A stretch of DNA of 26,132 bases from CAG-791 sp964386925 (GTDB lineage Bacteria > Bacillota > Clostridia > Lachnospirales > Lachnospiraceae), in the NCBI GenBank assembly GCA_964386925.1, contig CAYLUU010000027.1, positions 1 to 26,132 on the forward strand. The letters run 5' to 3'. This document shows positions 14,099 to 21,613 of the stretch, one piece after another. Position numbers and translations under genes: made by a program. The notes beneath the pieces were generated by a model. It was not told the DNA's origin. It did no database searches and saw only the letters and a list, made by a program, of their open reading frames with translations. Position 1 is the first letter of the stretch. Each line of letters starts with the position of its first letter.

Positions 14099-16006
14099 AT
14101 GAATCACAAAGCTGGTCGGAAGTATCTTGTTTATCCTCTGATTCTCGCCGTGGTGGGATCCCTTGGGCTGTCGGCCTGCGGGAAGCAGGAGGAGATTACG
14201 GATGCAAGTCCTGCCATCGAAACGGCGGTCCGCACGACGGTGGAGAATGTGTACACAGCGAAAGGAAAGATCATCAGTGGCGAAGAGAGCTCCATGAATG
14301 TGAAGTCTACCGGAAGCTCGGATTCCATTGTCATTGATCAGGTCTACGTATCTGTTGGAGATACGGTCAAGGCGGGTGACGTCCTGTACACCATCGATAC
14401 GACTCAAACCGAGCGGGATCTTGCATTGAAGGAGGAGCAGCAGGCTATTTCTGATCAGCAGAATGCCATTACCCAGAGCAACAATCAGCAGGCCTACGAG
14501 GATGCACAGGCGGCATCCGGGGAGCAGTACGAGACCGGAACGAGGACACTTGTGCGAAATGCGGACGATACCAACGAGGCCATTGTGCAGCAGCTGTCGG
14601 ATCAGGAGCAACTCCAGTCCTACAAGGATGAAGAGACGCAGAAGAAGGCTGCCTATGATACCTGGCAGTCGCAGGTGAATTCTCTGCAGGCCGATTATGA
14701 CAGCAAGCTGGAGCATTACAATGATCTCAACCGTCAGCTCTCCTTGAAGCTGCTGGATACACAAAGCTCTGCATCTTCGTCCACGGGTTCATCGTCGAGC
14801 TCCGCCACAGGGAGTTCGTCGCAGACCAGCAAGGCGGAGCAGGAGCTTATCGATCTGCAGAAGGAGACGGAAAAAGCGCAGTGGTCAGCTGACGATGCCA
14901 AGACCGCGCTGGATAAGGCCAAGACCTCTATGAGTGAGGCTAAAACCGCTTATGAGGATGCCAAATCCAAGCGGGAGAATTACGAATCGACCGTGAAGAC
15001 GGATCAGCAGACGACCACCAAGGATGTCCGCGCGCTGGAGGACTCCGGTACCGATGTGAATCAGAAAAACCGCCAGGTTCTCTCGGATGAACAGACCAAG
15101 AAAAATGCGATTGCATCCCAGGAGCTCCAGCATCAGTCTGATACCCTGACCAATGAAGCTGAGATTGCAAAGCTCAAGGAGAAGCTCGAGAACGGACAGG
15201 TGATTGCCACCATGGACGGCACTGTAACGGCGGTGAATGTTGTGGCGGGGCAGACCTATTCCGGCACGGACGGTGTGGTGCTGGATAATCTTTCGAAGAT
15301 GAAGGTCAGTGCGGATATCGATGAGGCACACATTGCAGACCTGCAGGTGGGTACGAAGGTCCGTGTGAAGACGGATTCCACAGGGGATACCGAGCTGACG
15401 GGCAGTGTGACCTTTACTTCGCCGACACCGACCAAGGAAACGTCGAATACAACGAGCTCCGGCTCGAGTACAACATCGACCTCTTCCAGCAACAGCCAGA
15501 ATACCAAAACGAGAGCGACCTACAAGGTGGAGGTAACTCTGGATGAGCCGAATGACCGCCTGCGCATCGGCATGACGGCGACCATTGACTTCATCGTAGC
15601 CAGCGCGGAGGATGTTATTGCAGTTCCGACCTCCTGCCTGATTGATGATGGGAACGGGAATTATTTTCTGAACGTGATCAGCGCTACGGGCGCTGCGGCC
15701 GAATCGGATTCGGCCTATGAGAGTGATGCATCCGGCGTTACAAGCGGCTCGGAGGGAGCTGTGAGAACCGATTCCGGCGGTGCATCAAGATCTGCAGGCA
15801 GCGGCTCTGCGGGCAGTTCATTCGGATCGAGTGCGGATTCTTCATCCGATGAAGAGACGGTTACGGAGGTCATGGTGACCATCGGCGTTGCAGACGATTA
15901 CTATACGGAGATTACCTCCGGCAACATTCAGGAGGGGGAGCAGATTCAGGGTATGAGCACAGCTGCCTCTGATGATTACACATCCATGATGAGCGGAGTC
16001 TATTGA
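14099..16006 (+). CDS. Lipoprotein adaptor (membrane fusion protein) of a MacAB-type export system
   Basis: The HlyD/MacA-type adaptor that links an ABC exporter to the outside of the cell. With the start at 14099 it has 635 residues; an in-frame start at 14054 would add 15 polar residues before the signal peptide. The signal peptide ends in LGLSAC, a lipobox with Cys27 as lipid-anchored residue. Then come a biotinyl-lipoyl half (VTVGDTVKAGDVLYTID-like, here YVSVGDTVKAGDVLYTIDTTQ), a long Gln/Lys-rich coiled-coil hairpin (about 110-375), the second lipoyl half (ATMDGTVTAVNVVAGQTY) and a beta-barrel part. Three Ser/Thr/Gly-rich segments are inserted at about 222-245, 445-470 and 534-585. Its stop codon TGA overlaps the ATG of the ATPase gene. 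Cargo unknown. Confidence 0.88.
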   Translation: MNHKAGRKYLVYPLILAVVGSLGLSACGKQEEITDASPAIETAVRTTVENVYTAKGKIISGEESSMNVKSTGSSDSIVIDQVYVSVGDTVKAGDVLYTIDTTQTERDLALKEEQQAISDQQNAITQSNNQQAYEDAQAASGEQYETGTRTLVRNADDTNEAIVQQLSDQEQLQSYKDEETQKKAAYDTWQSQVNSLQADYDSKLEHYNDLNRQLSLKLLDTQSSASSSTGSSSSSATGSSSQTSKAEQELIDLQKETEKAQWSADDAKTALDKAKTSMSEAKTAYEDAKSKRENYESTVKTDQQTTTKDVRALEDSGTDVNQKNRQVLSDEQTKKNAIASQELQHQSDTLTNEAEIAKLKEKLENGQVIATMDGTVTAVNVVAGQTYSGTDGVVLDNLSKMKVSADIDEAHIADLQVGTKVRVKTDSTGDTELTGSVTFTSPTPTKETSNTTSSGSSTTSTSSSNSQNTKTRATYKVEVTLDEPNDRLRIGMTATIDFIVASAEDVIAVPTSCLIDDGNGNYFLNVISATGAAAESDSAYESDASGVTSGSEGAVRTDSGGASRSAGSGSAGSSFGSSADSSSDEETVTEVMVTIGVADDYYTEITSGNIQEGEQIQGMSTAASDDYTSMMSGVY

Positions 16007-16914
16007 TGGGCCTGTTTCATAGAAATCATGCCTTTGAATCAGGAGAACAAATGAGAGGAAACAGAATATCCGACCGCTCTGCTCCTAAGCTGCCGGCAGG
16101 ATTTGCGGGGAGAAAAAGGACAAAGAAAGGCCCAATTGACTATCTGGATGTAGAGACAGATACAGAGCAGATGCGTGAAGATGAAGAAGTCGGAGACGGA
16201 AATCCCGGCACCGGGGACTGTGTTATCCACATGGAGAACATCGTCAAGCGCTTCTATATCGGGACGGAAAATGAGCTGGAGGTGCTGCACGGGATCAGTC
16301 TGGACGTGCACCAAGGAGAATTCACGGCAATTGTCGGGGAGTCCGGCTCCGGCAAGAGTACATTGATGAACATCATAGGACTCCTGGACCGGCCGACGGA
16401 GGGGAACTATGAGCTGATGGGACGCAGTGTCGGCAAGCTGAAGGATGACACGCTCTCTGGTCTGCGCAACCGGCAGATCGGGTTTGTTTTCCAGACTTAT
16501 AACCTGATTCCCAGGACCTCTGCATTGAAAAATGTTGAGATGCCCATGATGTATGCACGCATTCCGCAGGAGGAGCGGACCCGAAGGGCAAAACTTCTCC
16601 TTGAAAAGGTTGGTATGCAGGAGCGCATGGATCATCGGCCGGATGAGCTCTCGGGCGGACAGAAGCAGCGCGTTGCCATTGCACGCTCGATGGCCAATAA
16701 TCCTGCTTTGATTCTTGCGGATGAGCCGACAGGCGCCCTGGATTCCGAAACCGGGCGGCAGGTTATGGATTTGTTCCATAGACTTCACGATGAAGAAGGC
16801 AAAACATTCCTTCTCATCACCCATTCGAAGAGCCTTGCGGAGGAATGCGGGCGAATCCTGACGCTGAAGGACGGGCAGATCGTGGATGAGCGCCGCGGGA
16901 AGCTGGCGCATTAA
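16006..16914 (+). CDS. ABC transporter ATPase, MacB/LolD type, with N-terminal extension
   Basis: ATP-hydrolysing subunit that powers the exporter with the adaptor and FtsX-like permease on either side. Core motifs are complete: Walker A GESGSGKST (about 111-119, Lys117), signature LSGGQKQRVAIARS (about 215), Walker B ILADEPTGALDS (Asp239-Glu240), and the switch LLITHSKSLAEECGRI. The NIIGLLDRPTEG and FQTYNLIPRTSALKNVEMPM segments are typical of this subfamily. The first 70 residues before VIHMENIVKRFYIG are unusual: a basic half (SAPKLPAGFAGRKRTKKG) then an acidic half. The start could be 16006 (GGAG at 15995, overlapping the adaptor stop) or 16051 (AGGAG at 16041, five bases upstream); both keep the extension in part. 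Confidence 0.93.
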   Translation: MGLFHRNHAFESGEQMRGNRISDRSAPKLPAGFAGRKRTKKGPIDYLDVETDTEQMREDEEVGDGNPGTGDCVIHMENIVKRFYIGTENELEVLHGISLDVHQGEFTAIVGESGSGKSTLMNIIGLLDRPTEGNYELMGRSVGKLKDDTLSGLRNRQIGFVFQTYNLIPRTSALKNVEMPMMYARIPQEERTRRAKLLLEKVGMQERMDHRPDELSGGQKQRVAIARSMANNPALILADEPTGALDSETGRQVMDLFHRLHDEEGKTFLLITHSKSLAEECGRILTLKDGQIVDERRGKLAH

Positions 16915-16960
16915 GAATGTCTTAGGTCTTTACTTTTGAGAATAAGGGCACAGGAAAGGT

Positions 16961-18280
16961 ATGCTGGGAGAGAATATAAAGCTGGCGTTTGCCTCCATCG
17001 CAGCGAACAAGCTGCGATCATTTCTGACCATGCTGGGGATCATCATCGGTGTTGCGTCCGTCATTTCCATTATGACATTGGGAAACTCTGAAACGGCGCA
17101 GACGCAGGCACAGTATGCGTCCTTTGGTACCAATCGAGTGGATGTCTACCTGTGGCTGTCCAGCGATGTGTCTGTGGATGATATCAGTTCGGACAACAGC
17201 CAGTTCATTCCGAATATCACGGAAGAGATGATGACCAATATACTGAAGACGTACGGAGACAGGATTAAGGCCATCTCGGTGGAGCAGTATCTGAACGGTG
17301 GGAAGGTGCAGCTGGCCGGCGGAAAGGCATCGGACGACGTGTATGCCAATGTCAGCGTGGAGGGCGTGAATCCGGGATATTTTACTGTGGAGGATTCCAA
17401 CGTGCCGATTACGGCAGGACGGATCTTTAGCAGCAATGAGGTGAGCGAGGATTCGATGGTCTGCGTGGTTTCGGACAAGCTGGTCAACAATTTGTTCGAG
17501 GGAGATGTGAACCAGGCACTGGGACAGCGGATTACGGTACCGCTGATGACAGATGAGGCCGGGAATGAGACCACAGGGGATTACACCATCATCGGCGTAT
17601 ACAGCTACAATATGACGGGAACGAGAGACGGCGGCACTTCGGCAAATTCAGAGAAGGACGTGTATACCACGGTGTATATTCCCTATCTGAATGCCAAATC
17701 CTATGTAACCTCAGCGAGCAGCCAGGCGCTGAATTATTTCTCACTCGAGGTGAAGACCGGTGAGGACGTCATTGCCTTTTCGGATGAACTGCAGGCATTT
17801 CTGACAGGGCTCTTGGGAGATACGACGAATTTCCAGTTCTCGGTGTCGAACAACAAGCAATGGATCGAAGAGGCATCCGCAGATCTGAAAAAGAAGGTTA
17901 TGAACACGACCATGATCGGCGCAATTGCCCTCCTGGTAGGCGGCATCGGTGTTATGAATATCATGACCGTGTCGATCACGGAGCGGACCAGAGAGATTGG
18001 CACGAGAAAGGCCCTGGGGGCACCGAACCGTGATATCCGGATGCAGTTCATTACCGAAGCGGCGATTCTGTCGCTGCTCGGCGGCATCATCGGAATAGTG
18101 ATCGGAATCGGGATCAGCATCGTTGGATGCCTTGCTGTGGAACACATTCCATTGGTGATGAGCTGGCAGAGCATTGCAGGGTCTTTTGGCGTGTCCCTCG
18201 CCATCGGAGTATTCTTTGGATATTATCCGGCGAACCGGGCCGCGAAGATGGACCCGATTGAGGCACTGCGATATGAGTGA
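16961..18280 (+). CDS. FtsX-like ABC permease of the MacB family
   Basis: Membrane subunit of the exporter. The 439 residues show the MacB layout: a first transmembrane helix at about 20-43 (SFLTMLGIIIGVASVISIMT), a large extracytoplasmic domain (about 45-300), and three C-terminal helices at about 310-335 (MIGAIALLVGGIGVMNIM), 365-392 (ILSLLGGIIGIVIGIGISIV) and 400-422. The signature VSITERTREIGTRKALGA lies after the second helix, and it ends NRAAKMDPIEALRYE, as MacB-type permeases do. Unlike E. coli MacB, the ATPase is a separate protein. AGGAAAGG precedes the ATG. Such systems in Firmicutes often export or resist peptides, and the adjacent two-component system agrees with an inducible stress role; the substrate is not known. 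Confidence 0.92.
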   Translation: MLGENIKLAFASIAANKLRSFLTMLGIIIGVASVISIMTLGNSETAQTQAQYASFGTNRVDVYLWLSSDVSVDDISSDNSQFIPNITEEMMTNILKTYGDRIKAISVEQYLNGGKVQLAGGKASDDVYANVSVEGVNPGYFTVEDSNVPITAGRIFSSNEVSEDSMVCVVSDKLVNNLFEGDVNQALGQRITVPLMTDEAGNETTGDYTIIGVYSYNMTGTRDGGTSANSEKDVYTTVYIPYLNAKSYVTSASSQALNYFSLEVKTGEDVIAFSDELQAFLTGLLGDTTNFQFSVSNNKQWIEEASADLKKKVMNTTMIGAIALLVGGIGVMNIMTVSITERTREIGTRKALGAPNRDIRMQFITEAAILSLLGGIIGIVIGIGISIVGCLAVEHIPLVMSWQSIAGSFGVSLAIGVFFGYYPANRAAKMDPIEALRYE

Positions 18281-18447
18281 TTTCAGCCAGTGACAGGGTG
18301 ACGGCAGGATGTCCAAGGGCAGGGCCTTGCGAGGCCTCGGTGCTTGCGAACGTCCTTTGTGAGCTTAGCACCGCTAGGTCCGAGGATGGAGCCGCGAGGC
18401 GTCCCAGCCCTGGACACCTCCGTCAGGACCCGTCACTGACTGAAATC
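18279..18447 (+). repeat. Structured dispersed repeat, copy 2, with extended flanking stem
   Basis: Second copy of the element at 10576-10695. The shared core is 18310-18416; the outer arms are unlike copy 1 but still pair: GATTTCAG (18279-18286) with CTGAAATC (18440-18447), CAGTGAC (18288-18294) with GTCACTG (18432-18438), GGG (18296-18298) with CCC (18429-18431), TGACGG (18299-18304) with CCGTCA (18420-18425), AGG (18306-18308) with CCT (18417-18419), TGTCC with GGACA. The stem begins inside the permease stop codon (TGA 18278-18280). The internal GNRA hairpin is GCC-GCGA-GGC (18391-18400). No T tract follows, so it is not a plain terminator. Confidence 0.88.
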
Positions 18448-18467
18448 TCAAATCTTGTTGTTGTTCA

Positions 18468-18505
18468 CACAATTGACACAACTGTGCATTACCATTGTCG
18501 CAATG
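18468..18505 (+). promoter_or_regulatory. Operator-like palindromes and -35-like box upstream of the response regulator
   Basis: CACAATTGACACAACTGTG (18468-18486) is an inverted repeat with eight-base arms and one mismatch; it also reads as a direct repeat CACAATTGA/CACAACTGT. A TTGACA hexamer (18473-18478) sits inside it, but no good -10 box lies 16-18 bases further on. A second palindrome CATTG-tcg-CAATG follows at 18493-18505. An activator- or repressor-controlled promoter, perhaps bound by the regulator encoded next, is a reasonable guess. Confidence 0.4.
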
Positions 18506-18535
18506 ATGTAAGAATTCCATTGGAGGTGGCAGAAG

Positions 18536-19216
18536 ATGCCGATGCAGAAGATTCTGGTTGTCGATGATGAGGCGAGGATGCGCAAGCTTGTACATGATTT
18601 TCTGGTGCGGAGCGGCTACGAGGTGCTGGAGGCTGCAGATGGTGTGGAGGCATTGGATGTCTACGAACAGCATCCGGACATCGCGCTTTTGATTCTGGAT
18701 GTGATGATGCCGGGACTTGACGGTTATGGTGTTACCAGACAGATCCGCAAGACCTCGAAGGTACCGATCATCATGCTGACAGCAAAGTCTGAGGAGCAGG
18801 ATGAGCTGCAGGGCTTTGAGCTTGGCGTGGATGATTATGTGCGCAAGCCTTTCAGCCCGAAGATTCTGGTTGCCCGCGTGGAGGCTCTTCTGGGACGTGA
18901 GGGCTTCGGAAGACAGAATGAGTGCATCGAGAAGAGTGGAATCGTGATTGATCAGGCAGCACATCAGGTTACCATTGATGGCAAGCCGATCGATTTGTCG
19001 GCAAAGGAATTCGAACTGCTGACATATTTTCTCGAGAACAGCGGACGTGCGTTGTCGCGCGAGCAGATTCTGAATCATGTCTGGAACTATGACTATTACG
19101 GAGATGCCAGAACGATTGATACGCATGTGAAGAAGCTGCGCAGCAAGATGGGCGACAAAGGAGAGCTGATCAAGACGATCTGGGGCCTTGGCTACAAGTT
19201 CAGCCCGGAGGAATAG
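18536..19216 (+). CDS. OmpR/PhoB-family response regulator
   Basis: DNA-binding regulator of a two-component system, activated by phosphate transfer from the kinase encoded next. The 226 residues have a receiver domain (1-120) with acidic pocket Asp10-Asp11, phosphorylation site Asp55 in LLILDVMMPGLDG, the Thr of IIMLTAKSEE, and the Lys of VRKPFSP. A winged-helix domain (about 135-226) shows IDGKPIDLSAKEFELLTYFL, RALSREQILNHVWNYDYYGD, and RTIDTHVKKLRSKMG, with a final IKTIWGLGYKF. GGAGG (18522-18526) lies nine bases before the ATG. The neighbours suggest it controls the upstream exporter and itself, but the target is not proven. It shows no departures from the family. Confidence 0.95.
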   Translation: MPMQKILVVDDEARMRKLVHDFLVRSGYEVLEAADGVEALDVYEQHPDIALLILDVMMPGLDGYGVTRQIRKTSKVPIIMLTAKSEEQDELQGFELGVDDYVRKPFSPKILVARVEALLGREGFGRQNECIEKSGIVIDQAAHQVTIDGKPIDLSAKEFELLTYFLENSGRALSREQILNHVWNYDYYGDARTIDTHVKKLRSKMGDKGELIKTIWGLGYKFSPEE

Positions 19217-19227
19217 GAGCAGACACC

Positions 19228-20901
19228 ATGAACTGGCTGCAGAACGGGATGCACAACGAGACCGACAATTCTTACACAAGTGAAGCAAAGGGCCGGCTGC
19301 TGCCGGATATTAAATTTCATCATAAACGCAATGGGACCGGGAATTCCGGCAGGCGCGAGGGCAGATTCTGCTCGCTCCGGTTGGAATTTGCGGTGCTTTT
19401 TTTTGCCCTGACGGCGGGGACTATTTTAATCATTCTACTGGCGAACTCATTCTTTCTGGAGAGATTCTATAACCGGGAAAAGCAGGAGAGGCTGGAGGAA
19501 ACCTACGAGCGTCTGAACGAGGCGGCGGCATCGAACTCGATTGAATCCATTGCCTTTGGGACAGAGCTGACACAAATCGCCAACAAGGACAACATGAACA
19601 TTCTGGTGATCGACGAGGAATCCCAGACCGTGCGTTCCATGACAACGGACATCGATATCATGATGATCCGTATGTGGGACAACATTCTGGAGACGACCAA
19701 CGAGCTGCCGGATGATTTCAACACCAAGCAGGTACAGCATTGGCAGGCAGACAAGATGGCACCGGATTACTACATTGTCCGACGGCTGGTAAATGAGACC
19801 AACACCCGCGTGCAGATTGTACTCGACAAATCCACCGGCACACAGTTCATGGAGCGTTGGGGAATGCTGTCCAACGGCTCTTACTATCTGCTCCGTACGG
19901 CAATGGATTCGATTCGCGCGAGTGCAATGGTGGCGAATCGCTTTATCCTGATGGTCGGCGGATTCGTGGTGATTCTGGGACTTGCAATCTCCATGATCCT
20001 GGCTAACCGGATCTCCCGGCCGATGATCCAGATGACGGAGCTGTCACAGCGAATGCGCCGCCTGGATTTCACGGCCAAATACGAGGGACAAGCCCACAAC
20101 GAAATCCAGATTCTGGGTGAAAATATGAACGACCTTGCGGAAACGCTGGAGGGCACTATTTCCGAGCTGAAAAATGCCAATGCCAAGCTCCAGCAGGATA
20201 TCGAGCGCAGGGACAAGACCGAGGCCATGCAGCGGGAGTTTATTTCAAATGTCACGCACGAGCTGAAGACGCCGATTGCATTGATCCAGGGGTATGCGGA
20301 AGGGCTGCAGGATGGAATGGCAGAGGAGGTCGAAGACCGCGATTACTACTGCGGCGTCATCGTGGATGAGGCGCAGAAGATGAACCATATGGTTCAGCAG
20401 TTCCTGTCCCTGTCGCATCTCGAGTATGGCCAGACCAATGAGATGAATTACGAGAACTTTGACATCATAGAACTCGTGAAGGGATACATCCGAACCGGAG
20501 GCCTTCTGGCCAGAGATCAGGGAATCGAGGTAAAAATAGAAGCCAGCCGGCCAATTTATGTCTGGGCGGATCAGTTCTATGCCGAGGAAGTGTTCCAGAA
20601 CTACTTCACCAATGCGGTACATCACTGCGCAGGCGATAAAGTCATTGACATACGTTTCGAACAAAAGGAAAATAAGGTTCGAATTGGCGTGTTCAACACG
20701 GGAAATCCGATTCCGGAGGAATCCATCCCGCGCCTGTGGGAGAAATTCTACAAGGTAGACAAAGCCAGAACCAGACAGTACGGAGGCTCCGGCGTGGGTC
20801 TTTCCATCGTCAAGGCGATCATGGAGCTGATCCATGAGGAATACGGTGTGAAAAATTATGACAACGGCGTAGAATTCTGGTTCGAGCTGGCGACAAAATA
20901 G
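19228..20901 (+). CDS. Membrane sensor histidine kinase with HAMP domain
   Basis: Partner of the preceding regulator, whose stop lies 11 bases upstream. The 557-residue protein begins with an unusually long basic N-terminus of about 50 residues, then transmembrane helix 1 (about 52-74, EFAVLFFALTAGTILIILLA), an extracytoplasmic domain of about 160 residues, helix 2 (about 235-257, FILMVGGFVVILGLAISMIL), a HAMP linker (ANRISRPMIQMTELSQRM), and the dimerisation domain with phospho-acceptor His344 in SNVTHELKTPIALIQGY. The ATPase domain has the N box NYFTNAVHH, the G1-type VFNTGNPI, the F box LWEKFYKVD and G2 GGSGVGLSIV. The sensor domain is not a family I recognise. The gene is followed within about 20 bases by hisH. 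Confidence 0.95.
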   Translation: MNWLQNGMHNETDNSYTSEAKGRLLPDIKFHHKRNGTGNSGRREGRFCSLRLEFAVLFFALTAGTILIILLANSFFLERFYNREKQERLEETYERLNEAAASNSIESIAFGTELTQIANKDNMNILVIDEESQTVRSMTTDIDIMMIRMWDNILETTNELPDDFNTKQVQHWQADKMAPDYYIVRRLVNETNTRVQIVLDKSTGTQFMERWGMLSNGSYYLLRTAMDSIRASAMVANRFILMVGGFVVILGLAISMILANRISRPMIQMTELSQRMRRLDFTAKYEGQAHNEIQILGENMNDLAETLEGTISELKNANAKLQQDIERRDKTEAMQREFISNVTHELKTPIALIQGYAEGLQDGMAEEVEDRDYYCGVIVDEAQKMNHMVQQFLSLSHLEYGQTNEMNYENFDIIELVKGYIRTGGLLARDQGIEVKIEASRPIYVWADQFYAEEVFQNYFTNAVHHCAGDKVIDIRFEQKENKVRIGVFNTGNPIPEESIPRLWEKFYKVDKARTRQYGGSGVGLSIVKAIMELIHEEYGVKNYDNGVEFWFELATK

Positions 20902-20921
20902 TTATAGATTAGGTGAACATC

Positions 20922-21578
20922 ATGAGTGTTGCGATTATCGACTACGGAGCAGGGAACATTCGAAGCGTGGAGAATGCCATGCGGGCACTGGGACAGAGAG
21001 CCGTTCTGACCAGCGACCCGGATGAAATCCGCAGGGCGGATCATGTGATCCTCCCTGGGGTGGGATCCTTCGGTGATGCTATGGCGTGCATTCGGGAACG
21101 TGGTCTGGAGCCGGTCATCCATGAGGTGTGTGAGAACGGAACGCCGTTCCTGGGCATCTGTCTGGGACTGCAGATTCTCTTTGAAGAGAGTGAAGAGACA
21201 CCGGGCGTAAAGGGACTATCCATTCTGAGGGGAAAGGTGGTTCGTTTTCCGGCAGAGCAGCCGGATACATTCCGCAGGGCCAATGGCGCGGAGGGAGCCT
21301 GCCTGAAAGTGCCGGAGATTGGCTGGAATGCGCTGCAGTACCCGAAGGAAAATGAGCCGGGACGACTGTTCCGGGGAATCCCGGAAGGGGAACATGTATA
21401 TTTTGTCCACTCGTATTATCTGCAGGCAGAGGATCCGTCAATCGTAAAAGCTAAGGCAGAATACGGCGTGACCTTTGATGCAAGCGTAGAGCAGGGAAAT
21501 GTGTTCGCCTGCCAGTTCCATCCGGAGAAATCGGAACGGGTTGGGATGCAAATCCTGCGGAACTTCATGCAGATTTAA
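20922..21578 (+). CDS. hisH: Imidazole glycerol phosphate synthase, glutaminase subunit
   Basis: Releases ammonia from glutamine and channels it into HisF to form imidazole glycerol phosphate and AICAR. It has 218 residues from the ATG at 20922, chosen because AGGTG at 20911-20915 is placed well for it; a GTG three codons earlier is possible. Class I amidotransferase features: IIDYGAGNIRSVENAM at the N-terminus, ILPGVGSFGDAM, nucleophile Cys80 in FLGICLGLQILFE, and CQFHPEKSE with the catalytic His and Glu. The segment PEIGWNALQ and YFVHSYYL are usual. About 35 residues around 105-125 are a little longer than in E. coli. It sits directly after the sensor kinase rather than beside hisB and hisA. 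Confidence 0.97.
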   Translation: MSVAIIDYGAGNIRSVENAMRALGQRAVLTSDPDEIRRADHVILPGVGSFGDAMACIRERGLEPVIHEVCENGTPFLGICLGLQILFEESEETPGVKGLSILRGKVVRFPAEQPDTFRRANGAEGACLKVPEIGWNALQYPKENEPGRLFRGIPEGEHVYFVHSYYLQAEDPSIVKAKAEYGVTFDASVEQGNVFACQFHPEKSERVGMQILRNFMQI

Positions 21579-21613
21579 CATTCATTGGATACACTGGAAG
21601 GGATCAGCCTGAT

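Noticed and set aside
18279..18447. Repeat as an insertion-sequence remnant or group II intron fragment
   Set aside because: No transposase or intron-encoded protein, no target duplication seen, and the ends are not shared between copies. Cannot be excluded without genome-wide copies.
18374..19288. Long minus-strand frames opposite the response regulator and hisIE (also 10647-11621)
   Set aside because: Both are frame shadows of strongly supported genes and both begin inside the repeat, which explains their matching N-terminal peptide.
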